A stretch of 64,000 nt of DNA from Antedon mediterranea (Eukaryota; Echinodermata; Crinoidea; Comatulida; Antedonidae), in contig NC_092675.1 in the NCBI RefSeq assembly GCF_964355755.1, forward strand, positions 2,266,312 through 2,330,311, in the 5' to 3' direction. The notes under the pieces are model-generated. The model was given only the letters and a program-made list of their open reading frames with translations, did no database searches and was not told where the DNA came from. A program made the translations under genes and the position numbers. Shown in pieces: positions 12,501 to 23,413 of this stretch; the first letter of the stretch is position 1, and every line of letters starts with the position of its first letter.

Positions 12501-15500
12501 GCAGATATGATCAGCATCAAGTTCTTTTTCAGTGTTCATTTTAACTGGTGTTTCTTCACAGTTTTCAGTATCTGTGAGTTTTGTATTTACAGTTTCTAAG
12601 TCTTTGGTATCCATGTCGGTAAAGTCATTAAAATTGTCTTCAGAATCAAGTGTATCAACTGGTTCCTGGGGCTTCTTTGGTAGTTCATGATGAGCGTGTG
12701 CTTGGTGATAACGCAGCCCATTTATATGCTTGTATTTTTTATTACAATTGGGCTCCGGGCATTCTATAAGAACTTGAGATGTTGTATATGGCGTGGAAGT
12801 ACTTTCGTTGGATGAAACAGGAGAAGGTGTTTTAGAGTTCTTGATTTTCTTTGCAGCTTTGTCATCACAAGCATTTAGTTCACTTTCAGATGTTTTTGCC
12901 TTTCGTTTACCATTTAATGTTTTCTCTGTATTTGTTACAGGAGGTACTGGTATATTGCTTCCACGTCGTCCTTTACCGTTAGTGGAGTTGCGTAGCTTGC
13001 AGTGGATTGAGGAACGTGTTTCTGTGTAATTACTTAGATCAGTTACCGATGTTGAGTTACGATTGCGTTTCGGACGACCTTTACTTGTCTGAGCTTTCCC
13101 TTCGATGTCATTAACTGGTGATTCACAGAACCTGGAAACATGAAAAAGTCCATACAGTAACAGTAAATATAATGTGCGATTAGTTGACAGTGTCGCTATA
13201 AGGTGGCTAAGATGTTTGTTGCCCAGTTTCAGGATCCCGGGTAGATTCAAGACTGAGGAAGAATGGTTGTTGATAATAATATCAATCTTAATACATGTTA
13301 AGAATTGAACATTGGAAAGCAAATAATGTTCACAGTCAAAGTCAACTTATTTAGAAGCACCTAATGTGGAGTACTGTGGGCCAATTGTTCAGTAGAGAAT
13401 AACATACTGAGAAAATCACTAAATATAACGCCTTATTATTATTATTAAGCTCTGTCTACACTATTAAACTATAAAAATGATGAAAATGATGTGCCCAATA
13501 TGGTGATATGTTACTTGAACTTGTTACTTGTTTGCATAGCTATCCCCATTATTGGGGACATTTCGCCGTCATTGACATTATGTTGACATAGCACATTAAT
13601 TTTGATGAGAAGGTCATGGAACACTAATTCATTTTAAAACAACTAAAACCCTGAGACCTGTAACCCTTGGTAAGGACCCTGACGGGTACTCTCCCTCCTG
13701 GTCAAAGGGATCCCGAAACTCATCGGTGGGCAGGGGTGCTCATCTCCCTGTTCGGGACTATTCCTGATGATTACCCAACCTATTTACATTTAAAATTAAA
13801 CATTAAGACATAATGACATCATCATATGGGCACATCACATTTTTTTGTTACATAAAGTTTGATAGTGTAGACAGAGCTTTATACAGCTTTAAATAAACAA
13901 TAACAAAATGATTTAAACAAGGATTTCTATATACAAAGGTGAACAAAGTGTTACATAATTAACAATAACATAAGCAAGCTACTCCTTTTAGGCCATATTG
14001 TATGGGTGCTCTACACAGTATATCTCCCACCATTTTAATAAGTGAAGGTGTGAAGTTATCGTGCATGGAATTATATTCAGTAAAATACAGTAGTTGATGG
14101 GAAGGTTTAGAGACTGTAAATTGCACATTAAAACAATCTTGCTCCTAAGCAACATTTTTTGGAAGAGTACGTTTTAATATCTTTTTTCTAGTGTCTTTGA
14201 TTTAACATAAATCACATGCACAGTAGTTATCATTCAACTTGAATAATTCATACATTTACAGTAGAAATGTAATACATGATTTATAGTTTGTCACCATGGA
14301 TGTAATTCAAGCGCCAACTGAAACTTAAGCCTTCATTCAATATTTTATTTTTGTAAATATGATAGCCAATCTCCTGCTAACAAGCCACTGCAATTTACAA
14401 GTTATTGTACAGTACAGTACGTATAAAATGACATTTTCCCTTTTTTTAAATAAAATTCTTATTTATATTCTTTTCTATTTGTTTATACAGTATATTCTCT
14501 TTTTCTGAACTATAATATATTACTAAAGTCTCACAATACAAACAATATTATATTTTCATTTGCTATGATCAAAATTTGAAGTACTCTAAAGCTCCGTCTA
14601 CACTATCAAACTAAAAAAATAAAATAATGTGACGTGCCCAAATATGGTAGTGATGTGCCCAAATATGATAGTGATCTGACATCATCACATTATTTGCCAC
14701 ATAAAATTTGATAGTGTAGACAGAGTTTTAGTAACCATTATTCAAGTTGTAAAAATAATATGCTCACCGAGGGGGCGCCCAATCATGTTTTGTACAGTCC
14801 ATTAATGTTCCTACATATGTTTTATTCCTCCATGTCACATTGACAACAAGAACACCTGCCATCACAACAACAATGAAAAAATTTTAAATCAATCACATAA
14901 AAAACAAGTATAGATTAATTTACATTCTACATATGAACGTTCATTGTTGTATGCGTTGAATATTACCATGAATAATCTAGGCCAACATAAATTAATATAA
15001 TTATACAATGTGTCTCAATACAGTGGGATTGTCATACATACAGTACCCCATATCTTTAGTTGGAATTAGAGAGACACGCCCTTTAGAGACACGCCCTTTG
15101 GCAATAGTGGTCTATGACAGCTTTTGTCTTTCCTCTTCACTTTCATTTTTATACTTTTAGCGAAAGAAATATAACTAAATAATTGTATTAATTATGAATG
15201 TTTGTTAAAATTATTATATTTGTACTTTATTATTCATTACATTTTTCGATATTTTTCCTACTAAAAAACAAATTGTAGAAAAGCAGGAGGGAATGTATTA
15301 TCACCAAAACAAATAGCATTTAAATATTAAATTTATGAAGAAATTCAATTTTATTAAATGAAGTGTTTCACAAGAATTGCTTAGCTTTATTTTTTTTATC
15401 ACATAATTTTTTTTTTTCCAAAAGTATCTAATAAAATCCACCAATATTTAATAGCATGGCATTTTTTCATGCAGTACAATATCTTTGAACGTTGTAGAAT

Positions 15501-18257
15501 TGACTTTCAGGTTAAAAACCTGCTGAGTAATAATTTAAGATTCATTCAAAGCATGTGGCGTTAGGATAAGGTACCCGGCTTCCAATTGAGAGGTCGCGAG
15601 TTCAAGCCTAAGGCTGGCAACTTGTTTGTGTACTTGTACGACAGTGTGTGCATTTTTATCCTTATTCATTGGCATGTGAACATCAAATGTAGGCTACTGT
15701 GTATTGAATGGCAATGAAATTGTTATTGATATCGATGTTATTCCAGACAAACAGCATTTTAAAAACACACAAGAACGCATCAAACAAAGTAAGATAACAT
15801 TACAATATAGTATGGTACAAATAGATAAGATTTTTGTATGCGTTTACGTCCTTGCGTTGCGTCCTAGTGGGAACCAAGCATTATACTTTACAAAGAAATT
15901 GAAATATTTACCTTCAGCAGTCTCGTGCCAAACAATTCCTTCAAGGTTGACGCTTGTTCCTGGTTCACACGGACCTAACTTGTCTGGTTCAGTTAATGTA
16001 CCGACATCACTCGTGCCAACACCAACATTCTCAAATGATGGTTGCTAATAATATTACAAAAATAGCAAAATCGTAATCAAGGTTTAAGTAATGAAAATAA
16101 TATTTTATTATTGAATTAGTCCCGTTTCTGATGTGAGCAAATAAGCTACTAAATAAAGCATGTGAATATAACCCCACTTCTTATCAACAAGAGACACATT
16201 TCTAATTGCCTGTTAAATGAATTTCTTAAACACCAAGTGAATGACATTTAACAAACAGTACAACGTAAAATAATGGATTATGACCCATGTCGACTATTTT
16301 GTATCATGCATAAATATGGTTGGTATTGTTAGGCCATACTGTACAGTGGGCTGCACTAAAATAAAAATTTGTAAGCAAAACTAAATACTCTATCTGGGCA
16401 ACAACATTTTAATCCAACTAGACTTAACAATTATCTGGGCCAGAAATCATTTTAATCCAACAAGACTGAAACCATTATCTGGACCAGCAATGATTTTAAT
16501 CCAACTAGACTATTGCTGGCCCATTATTTGGGCCAGCAATCATTTGAATCAAACTGGACTGAATCCATTTTCTGGGCCAGCATATGATTTTAATCCAACT
16601 AGACTGAAACCATTATCTGGGTCAGCAATCATTTTAATCAAACTAGACTGAAACCATTATCTGGGCCAGAAATCATTTTAATCCAACTAGACTGAAATCA
16701 TTATCTGGGCCAGCAATCATTTTAATCCAACTAGACTGAAACCATTATCTGGGCCAGCAATCATTTTAATCGAACTAGACTGAAACCATTATCTGGGCCA
16801 GCAATCATTTTAATCCAACTAGACTGATTGATGAACTACCTAATAATATTCCAATTTCTACTCATCAAGAATCCCACTTTAATTTTCAGTAAACAATAAC
16901 AGACATAAATCAGTTTAAACTGGGTTAAACTCATTGCTTCTCTTTCTTAATCAAACATTAACAAATTGTTGTAATCTATAAAACTATGCTAGCATACTGC
17001 TGTTACTTGCAAATGTGCAATTTTACATCATTACTCTAAAACTACTATAATTCCTCCATGATCATATCATATGTTAATAGCCTCTGAGTTGTACTTTTCC
17101 TATTTAATACAACATTTGATATGTGTGGAAATTTGAATTGGATTTGGAATACTTTTCTATGACAACTTGTCATATTACCTTATTATGTTACGTTACCCGA
17201 TATGAATGTGCAAAAAATGTGAAAAGCTAAGAAGCATCCAATTTACATAAGACTTCTTTTAATTTGGAAAAAAGCAACAAAATATAGGTTTCACTTTCTT
17301 TAGTGTTTCAGTATTATAATTTAGTATTATAATTTAGTGTTATTCTTCATTTTCATAAATTAACATTTAATGTAAAAATTAGATTGGTAAAAAATAATTA
17401 ATTCTGCAGTCAAAATATGGAAATATACTTGAAAAAATAATCAATAATGAACAGCATTGGTAGATGAAAAATAATCACAACTTTAACACCACAATGTGTC
17501 AATTAAATTCTATAATACATGATTGTACCCTTGGATTGGCATGTACTTGTCTGTATACACAAAACCATCCTGACCTTCAGTATGATGTCATTAAATGCAG
17601 CATTTGTCATTACCAAGATTGATGGTTGATACCTGACCCTTACTAAACCTAGGCATAGCACTATAACAATTACCTGAAAACAATGTCATGCTTACAAAAC
17701 ACATGTAACCTATTTTGTAATTGAGCTTAATAAAAAGAAAATAAAAATACTGTATTACAAACCTTATCTAGTTTAGACTTCCTGGGTCTTTTCTCATTCC
17801 ATTCTTTATTTTTCTTCTTTCCTTCATTTTTGTCGTCCTTTTTAGTTGCGTCCTCTTTAGATTCAATCTCTGTATTGTCCTGTTTTTCTTTTCCAATTTT
17901 ATTCTTTGGCTTGTCATCTTCGATATTGTTTTCACATAGATTTACATTTGTACCAGTTCTATCAGTTTTACTATTTCCTATGTCTCGTTTTCGTGATTTT
18001 GTATTTTTCTCCTCTGTTACAGTTAAAGTCTCTATCGTGTCATCACTTCCGTCCATCTTTGCGTTTGCGCTTATTTTGCGTTTAATCTTCATTTTTCCGA
18101 TTCTGAACGGACTTGAGTCGTTTAAACTATTATTTGTGTTCATTGTCTCCTTCTCGAGGTCAGCATCCAAGTCTATGATTAAGTTGCCTAGGCCGATTTC
18201 CCATTCTTCGCCACTCTCGTACTGTGATGCGTCATCCTTTGGGTACGAATTGGCCAT
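375..18257 (-). CDS. ZNF609: ZNF608/ZNF609 (scribbler) orthologue, whole coding span
   Basis: Vertebrate ZNF608/609 and Drosophila scribbler are large chromatin-associated regulators with one C2H2 finger. Coding exons on the minus strand are 18257-17763, 16044-15912, 14855-14768, 13131-9707, 6389-6341 and, tentatively, 504-375; every junction is GT-AG and the phases agree. The predicted protein is about 1439 residues, close to the 1400-1500 of vertebrate ZNF608/609. The N-terminus holds the family motif [20 protein letters not shown]. Exons 2 and 3 hold the conserved block [19 protein letters not shown]...[12 protein letters not shown]...[13 protein letters not shown] single finger with ligands C363, C368, H381 and H386 follows, then long low-complexity Ser/Pro/Lys-rich sequence and a His-rich stretch near the C-terminus. 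The invertebrate gene is probably a single pre-duplication copy, so assignment to 609 rather than 608 is nominal. The last exon is the weakest part. Confidence 0.9.
1585..1702. mobile_element. MITE, GCTCTGTCTACACTATCAAA family, copy 1
   Basis: About 118 bp with inverted ends (AGCTCTGTCTACACTATCAA at the left; TTTGATAGTGTAGACAGCGC at the right) around the family core AAATATGGTAGTGATATG. Flanking TTA/TA suggests a short target duplication. Confidence 0.85.
2641..2745. repeat. C-rich minisatellite (G-rich on the minus strand)
   Basis: Four to five units of about 24 bp built on CCCCCTTTTCCCCAAACC. The minus strand carries more than four GGGG runs with short spacers, so G-quadruplex formation is possible. 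Confidence 0.8.
2802..2852. repeat. Inverted repeat, 19-bp arms
   Basis: TGATGAATATTTCAGTGAT is inverted as ATCACTGAAATATTCGTCA with one mismatch and a 13-nt loop. Confidence 0.85.
5593..5633. repeat. Inverted repeat, perfect 16-bp arms
   Basis: TCTAGAAAACTCAGAT is followed after 9 nt by its exact reverse complement. No homology or function recognised. Confidence 0.9.
6341..6389 (-). CDS. ZNF609: ZNF609 candidate small exon 5
   Basis: A 49-nt exon with acceptor TTATCGCAG|GC and donor ACAAG|GTAAGC. Its incoming phase fits the base carried from the large exon, giving [20 protein letters not shown]. No stop is created. The residues are not recognisably conserved, so the call rests on splice sites and phase. 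Confidence 0.55.
6655..6880 (+). mobile_element. Probable LINE/retroposon 3' tail
   Basis: T-rich untranslated-like sequence ending GACGAAATAAATGAAATGAA with tandem AAATG units, the usual look of a truncated non-LTR element end. No coding part remains. Confidence 0.45.
7888..8057. repeat. Tandem duplication, unit about 87 bp
   Basis: Two copies starting TAGTGACTAGCTGCCAGGAA (7888 and 7975), nearly identical for about 65 bp. They follow an (ATT)n tract and may be part of a reversed retroposon end. Confidence 0.8.
8993..9200. mobile_element. MITE with ATTGTCGTATTCGATT ends, copy 1
   Basis: 208 bp. The left end ATTGTCGTATTCGATT is inverted at the right (AATCGAATACGACAAT). It is inserted into one copy of a local duplication; the other copy (about 8785-8885) lacks it. 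Confidence 0.82.
9414..9641. mobile_element. MITE with ATTGTCGTATTCGATT ends, copy 2
   Basis: 228 bp with ends ATTGTCATATTCGATT and AATTGAATATGACAAT and the same internal CCGTTGAGTAC motif as copy 1. It lies 65 bp from the splice donor of the large ZNF609 exon. Confidence 0.8.
9707..13131 (-). CDS. ZNF609: ZNF609 coding exon 4, large central exon with the C2H2 finger
   Basis: This 3425-nt exon (acceptor TTTCCAG|GTTCTG, donor CAAA|GTAAGT) encodes about 1141 residues. It begins [12 protein letters not shown]. Basic patches follow (KGRPKRNRN), then one C2H2 finger, [12 protein letters not shown]...[10 protein letters not shown] (C-x4-C-x12-H-x4-H). The rest is largely disordered: Glu/Asp-rich, a Pro/Thr block around [19 protein letters not shown], Arg/Glu-rich helices ([13 protein letters not shown]) and a C-terminal [20 protein letters not shown]. 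The His-rich end followed by GYP matches the vertebrate family. Open reading continues past the donor only to an in-frame stop at 9687-9689, so splicing at 9707 is preferred. Confidence 0.92.
13447..13880. mobile_element. Main MITE family, long variant (copy 2)
   Basis: Both ends match the family (AAGCTCTGTCTACACTATTA and TTTGATAGTGTAGACAGAGC), but about 290 bp of unrelated, GC-richer sequence replaces the centre (around CCTGACGGGTACTCTCCCTC). About 434 bp in total. Confidence 0.8.
14588..14730. mobile_element. Main MITE family, copy 3
   Basis: 143 bp with both inverted ends and two AAATATGGTAGTGAT-type core units. Confidence 0.88.
14768..14855 (-). CDS. ZNF609: ZNF609 coding exon 3
   Basis: Acceptor GATGGCAG|GTGTTC and donor CCTCG|GTGAGC. 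The 88 nt translate to [20 protein letters not shown], then [10 protein letters not shown], continuing the conserved N-terminal block. The final two bases CG join G of the next exon to make the Arg of PPRFCESP. Confidence 0.9.
15553..15720 (+). mobile_element. tRNA-derived SINE
   Basis: TGGCGTTAGGATAAGG resembles an A box and GCGAGTTCAAGCC a B box about 40 nt later; a tRNA-unrelated tail follows. It lies in the intron between ZNF609 coding exons 2 and 3 (14856-15911). Confidence 0.55.
15912..16044 (-). CDS. ZNF609: ZNF609 coding exon 2
   Basis: Acceptor ATTATTAG|CAACC and donor GAAG|GTAAAT. The 133 nt enter in phase 0 and leave with one base carried. The translation contains [20 protein letters not shown] followed by IVWHETAEG, a block strongly conserved in ZNF608/609 proteins. 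Confidence 0.9.
16395..16835. repeat. Minisatellite in ZNF609 intron 1, unit about 44 bp
   Basis: About ten units of CCAACTAGACTGAAACCATT plus TATCTGGGCCAGCAATCATT. Right-hand units are nearly identical and left-hand units more worn. The remainder of 16045-17762 shows no exon. Confidence 0.92.
17763..18257 (-). CDS. ZNF609: ZNF609 coding exon 1
   Basis: Starts at ATG 18257 (context ACAATATGG) and runs 165 codons in phase 0 to donor AAG|GTTTGT. It encodes [19 protein letters not shown] and the conserved acidic [13 protein letters not shown] motif, then a Lys/Asp/Glu-rich tail ending in RPRKSKLDK. The start is chosen because the family motif lies just downstream and the reading frame is closed upstream in the same exon. 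Confidence 0.88.
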
Positions 18258-18347
18258 ATTGTGGTAGAACCTGGCCTAGGAAAAATTATCCCCCTCCGTG
18301 CTCAATACCAGCACCTGGTGTATTCACTAGACAACCATTAACACAAT
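18258..18347 (-). other. ZNF609: ZNF609 5' untranslated part of the first coding exon
   Basis: A clear acceptor (TTTGTTTTACAG) precedes 18347 on the minus strand, so the first coding exon probably begins there with about 90 nt of leader. This implies at least one non-coding exon further upstream, somewhere to the right in the 18.4-37 kb region. I could not place it. Confidence 0.5.
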
Positions 18348-20190
18348 CTGTAAAACAAAACATTAATAATATAAACCAAATTGGGTCAATTTTTATTATG
18401 CTTAAAATGTAATACCTTTCAGTGAACATTTCATTCCACGTTAGTTTTATTAATCTATTAATAATATTCAGAAAAATAAATATCTCCATTAAATATTCTG
18501 CAAAAAAATACTGTATTAATAATTTAAACTAGTGTACCAATCTATACCCAATTACTATAAAGTGATCCAACAATGTCATTGTGTAATATTATTGGAAAAT
18601 TAATACCATTACCAGAGACCTAATTTCAGTCTAGTGTAAAGAACAACAGTGATGCAATATATTCATACTCCAAGACCAATTCAATGTAAACTCTTTGCTA
18701 TCAATGTTTATTTAACTCTTTGGTTTTTATCAAGTCAGTATTCTGACCTTAGACATGGACAAATATGTCAGGTGATAGGAGATATTCAACTGGAAATCAA
18801 TAATGTCTCCACAGTAAAGGGAAATTTCATAGCCACAGCTGAAGATGAGAAATTACCCAAGGGAAATGGCATTTACCCCTGGGGCAAGCTAATATTCTAT
18901 GCTGGCTAAACTAGTGAAATTATGTATCGCTTGAGACTTGATAGTTGATACATAAATTGTTGCCAATTTATAATGCATTTCGTTGAGCATCCTGACAATC
19001 AATAAAACTGAATTCATTATAATTTGTAAATTGTATCATTTCACAACCGCAATGTAACTATAACGATGTAAAATAAATACTTGTAATTATACTTAATACA
19101 CAAAATATTTTAGTAGTAGAGATTGCGTTTAATGTAAAATTTAATTAGGATTGAATTATTCTAACTGTAGCTATACAGGTAGTTAAAATACTCTACTTGG
19201 ATACCATACCGTTAAGCCGTGTAAGAAAGGGAAGATAATGATAGTTGTAATTGGAAATCAAATACTTTGTACATAATACGAATGGAGGTTTAACCTCTTA
19301 ATTGCATAACTATAAAAGTAAATGACAATTAAGAGCACATTTTCAACAATATTTGTTCTAGCTGCGTAAACATTTGCAATATCAAATTTTGGATTATTAA
19401 TATCATTGTTTATCTTATCAAATGTCAATAATAAAAGACAAAGGTGAGAAATATCTTATTCTTTGTGTTGCGTCACATCATAGATAAATTTGTTTGAAAT
19501 CCAAATAGTATCCACCGAGTGGTACACTGCATAAATTATGAACAGCATTTAAAAAGGAAATGGCTAATTTGGCATTATAAATTATTTAAAAAAAGTTTAT
19601 ATAACTAAGAAGTACCTGTATATTGTTGAGGACAGTTATATAACATTATAATTTGTCTATTAATTATTACTGTAATTTTGGTATACAGTAGTACAAGGGA
19701 AAAGATTAGAAATTACTTCTTGATTTTAAAAACATCCCAGCAGGCAATTTATAATTTTGAAACCTAATCCATAACTTCAATATTTTATTCATATTAAAAA
19801 TAACTTGTTTATCTCATTTTATCATGGTATGTACTTGTTTTACATAGTTTTGTACGTTTAGACATGAAGGTAGACTTCTGCATGCGGCACACATATTTGT
19901 GTCTCAACTAGGCTGCGGATATAGCGTTACACATTGTTACGCATCTATTCTACAGTTTACGCAAGATACATAAGAACTCCACTTATATATCAAGTGATTT
20001 TTCAAAATCGAACATTTATTCTACGCTCACGTTGAGAAGTGCCGATTTTTTCACCAAATTGTAAATTAGACAGAAGACACAACCACAATCACTTAAGTTT
20101 ATTATAAAAATTATATTTCAAAATTATACAAGTTTTTTTTCATGTTACAGAGTTATTCAACAGAAACACATTTTGTATAAATTAAAATTA
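18348..20190. other. Upstream of ZNF609 coding start, nothing recognised
   Basis: AT-rich sequence with no supportable exon or repeat. It probably lies in a 5' intron of ZNF609, since the first coding exon begins with an acceptor. Confidence 0.5.
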
Positions 20191-20191
20191 C

Positions 20192-22264
20192 TAGATGGTA
20201 CGCTCGCTTCGCTCGCGTACCATCTAGGTCGTGCCCACAGATGGTTCTGGAATACACAGTAATTTCAGCGTAACAAAACTGGCGATTTCAAATGTACGTA
20301 CCGCAGGACTATAGGCCTATACATTGTCGTTTACAGAAACGAATAAATAGACACGATGATTTATGTAGTCAACTAAAATTAGCACCCTGGGAATTACTTC
20401 CGAAGGAGAAACTTATCACAAAATGAGTCCAAGTTTTTGATTTGAACTCATTTAAAGAAACCCAATTTGTGTTTTGTATGTAACATTAGGGTTGAGGGAT
20501 GGGAAAGCGGATAGGTACAAAGAGGAACAATTTTTAAATATATTCTTTATCCACTCAGTAACGAAATATTTTTTTCATGTTTTATAGGCCTATAAATAAT
20601 ATACCTCTAAATACAGTAAAACATTTGCGATTTAATACTTTTTTTATTTTATTTATTTATTTATTTATTTTAAATATTCATTGTACACTAATTTTCCCCG
20701 TGTATGGCAAGAGATTCCTAATTATATTAGAGAACATTCTTTATTTAGTTTAGTTAAAACTGTCATAATCGATTGAAATATTAAAGTACCATGTCACGAT
20801 ACACCACTACGACGTTTATATTTGGTAATTATTAATTAATACAAACGTTGAGAAAGAACTGTCAGTATAAAGTTTATTTGTATATAATAATGTGTTTATA
20901 TATCTAACAGTAGAGCCTATCCACAATCTCGCAAGTTTATTCTCAAAGGGCCCATATATTTACCTACCGTATGTGTTAAACCAAGGGCTCATAAATTTAC
21001 CTACAGTACTTGTGTTAAACCAAACTCTGGCAGACTGAGAGATTGGGATGTTCCATTCATCGCAAATCAATAGATTTGTATAATCGTATATTAAATCTAT
21101 CAAAATAGTATTTTTTAAAGAAAATCGGCCTGTCTTCAACATTATGATGGTGTACTCTAGCTGCTCAACCGGTTTTCAGCTATTAAAAACAATTATCGTA
21201 GGAGGAGATAGGAAAATGCGAAGCCTCCTCGCATTTTTGTGGCGGGTATTTTTCAAGACGGACATCCATTATACAGTGTATACCACGGTCGGAAAACACC
21301 CCTATTTGGGGCAAATCTTGGAACCTAAATTCGTTTTAACCGTCAATAACTTATTATCTAACTTAATTTAATTAGTAAACAGGGTTACATCAGGTGGTTA
21401 AAATCAGTACCGAAAGTACGAACCAACTTTATATACCATCGAGTAAAAATTCTAGAAGTAAGGCGCGATTTACCGAATTTTGCCCTTACGTAAATTTATA
21501 TATAGATACAAACGTTGAGAAACAACTGACAGTAATAAAGTATTATATTATTATGTGTTTAATCTAAAAGTAGGGGCTACCCACACTCACAGTGATAAAG
21601 TTTATTAGTATATTTGTTTATATTATATTTAACAGTACCAACACACTTTTGATTCAAATGGCGATCAAAAGTGGTTAATACCTATTTGCAGTATTGTATA
21701 GCATTACAATACTATTTCTGTTTATTCTCCAAGGGTCTATAAATTTACCTACTTGTGTTAAACCATGGAGGTATGCAAGTATGGTTAAACCAAATAATTT
21801 GGAATGTTCCATTCATTGCAAATCAATACATTTGTATAAACGTATATTAAATGTATCAAAATAGTATTTTTTAAAGAAAATCGGCCTGTCTTCAACATTA
21901 TGATGCTGTACTCGAGCTGTTCAACCGGTTTTCAGCCATTAAAAACAGTTAACGTAGGAGGAGATAGGAAAATGCGAAGCGTCCTCGTATTATTGTATGC
22001 GGGTATTTTTCACGATGGACATGCATTAAACAGTGTATACCACGGTCGGAAAACACCCCTATTTGGGGCAAATCGTTGAACCTAAATTCGTTTTAATCGT
22101 CAATAACTAATTATCTAACTCAATTTAATTAGTAAACAGGGTTACATCAGGTGGTTAAAATCAGTACCGAAAGTACGATCCAACTTTATATACCATCGAG
22201 TAAAAATTCTAGAAGTAAGGCGCGATTTACCGAATTTTGCCCTTACGTAAATTTATATATAGAT
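20192..22264. repeat. Modular hairpin-headed repeat element, copy A
   Basis: It opens with a hairpin at 20192-20229 (CTAGATGGTACGC and its complement around TCGCTTCGCTC). A single-copy segment follows, then two tandem modules (about 20839-21506 and 21507-22264), each ending GCCCTTACGTAAATTTATAT. A second, rearranged element with the same head and modules is at 54129-56494. A Helitron-like or other non-autonomous DNA element is possible; there is no coding capacity. Confidence 0.75.
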
Positions 22265-23153
22265 TTTGTCCCGAGCAAGCCAAAAAAATGTAAATTGGCT
22301 TTCAAACATTCCATTCAATGGACAATTGGCTAGTGTTGCGGCTAGTGTACTATGAGTGAGTACAGGGACATGCCTTTGTTTTGCTGCAGTATACTGTACA
22401 TTTTGCTACAACATGTTAACACTAATTAATGATTCATTTTCCCTACGACACACAGTAGAGCAATCCAGTTCCTTCCCTAAAACATGCAACCTCAAAAACA
22501 AATCTATAAAGAACATTTTTTACATATTACGTTTTTTATGGAGTTGCTACATTACTACTGTACATTAATAATGTTTATTAAAATGGTAGTTAAAGCAAAT
22601 TGTAATGTAAGGGACACATACTTATTTACAGACGCTGCTGTACATTTTTAGGAATTTCTTCAAACATTAGTAGCATTTAACATTGAGTATTTATGCTATT
22701 ATTACTAGTTTCATTGGGATAATTTACAAACAAAATAATTATTTGATTATTTACATGAATGTGACTAATTTATTATGCAAAACCAGTATACTGTAAATCT
22801 TCATACTCATTACTCAATAACAATATTACCACTATACTTTTTACACTTTATTCTGTCATGCTTTACTTACATGGTGGATTTTGTAAAAGAGTTAATATTT
22901 AGCAGCTTTTGTATTTATTCAGTAAAGGTTGTAGAGTACCCAATAATATACTCTTTATTGTTGTAGAAATTGAACTTGAAGTAGCGTAGCACTGAAATAA
23001 GCTGGTCACAGTATTATTTTTGTAGCACACAATATTTTAAAGTTTTTCCTGACTACTACTAAACCTGGTACAGTACAATAAGAGCCCCACCCATACAGTA
23101 GCTATGTATCTATGTTTCTAAGCTCAGGAAAACAAATATATCAAAAACCACAC
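22265..23153. other. No gene or repeat recognised
   Basis: AT-rich sequence with scattered short open frames lacking splice context or family resemblance. Confidence 0.5.
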
Positions 23154-23413
23154 CGAAACCTTGACTCAGAAATACCGGGATGGTGTCCGGCGGGGGATAG
23201 TTTTACCTTAGTTAAGCATAGTTAAGCTTTGTTACATTTTTTTTTTCACATTATTGATTGTCTCCATCCCCGAAACCTCGACTAAGAAATACCGGAATGG
23301 TGTCCGGCGGGGGATAGTTTATTACCATTAGTTAAGGTCCTATGTAAAGCACCTAGAGGGGTCAGTGATCCATTAGGCGCTATATAAATACTGTTTATTA
23401 TTATTATTATTAT
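23154..23413 (+). mobile_element. Retroposon 3' end with internal duplication
   Basis: A roughly 50-bp segment (ATACCGGxATGGTGTCCGGC) occurs twice, 117 bp apart. The end GGCGCTATATAAATACTG plus (TTA)n is typical of truncated LINE/SINE tails. Confidence 0.55.

Larger units (their letters stand above)
13132..14767. other. ZNF609 intron 3
   Basis: Holds two members of the main MITE family (13447-13880 and 14588-14730). No other exon seen. Confidence 0.7.

Noticed and set aside
15553-15640. tRNA-like A and B boxes considered as a tRNA gene
   Set aside because: The acceptor and anticodon stems do not pair well; a tRNA-derived SINE fits better.
20960-21142. A 60-codon open frame recurring nearly unchanged at 55118-55321 and 55948-56130
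   Set aside because: It lies wholly inside the duplicated repeat modules, so its sharing reflects recent DNA duplication. There is no domain, splice context or start-site support.
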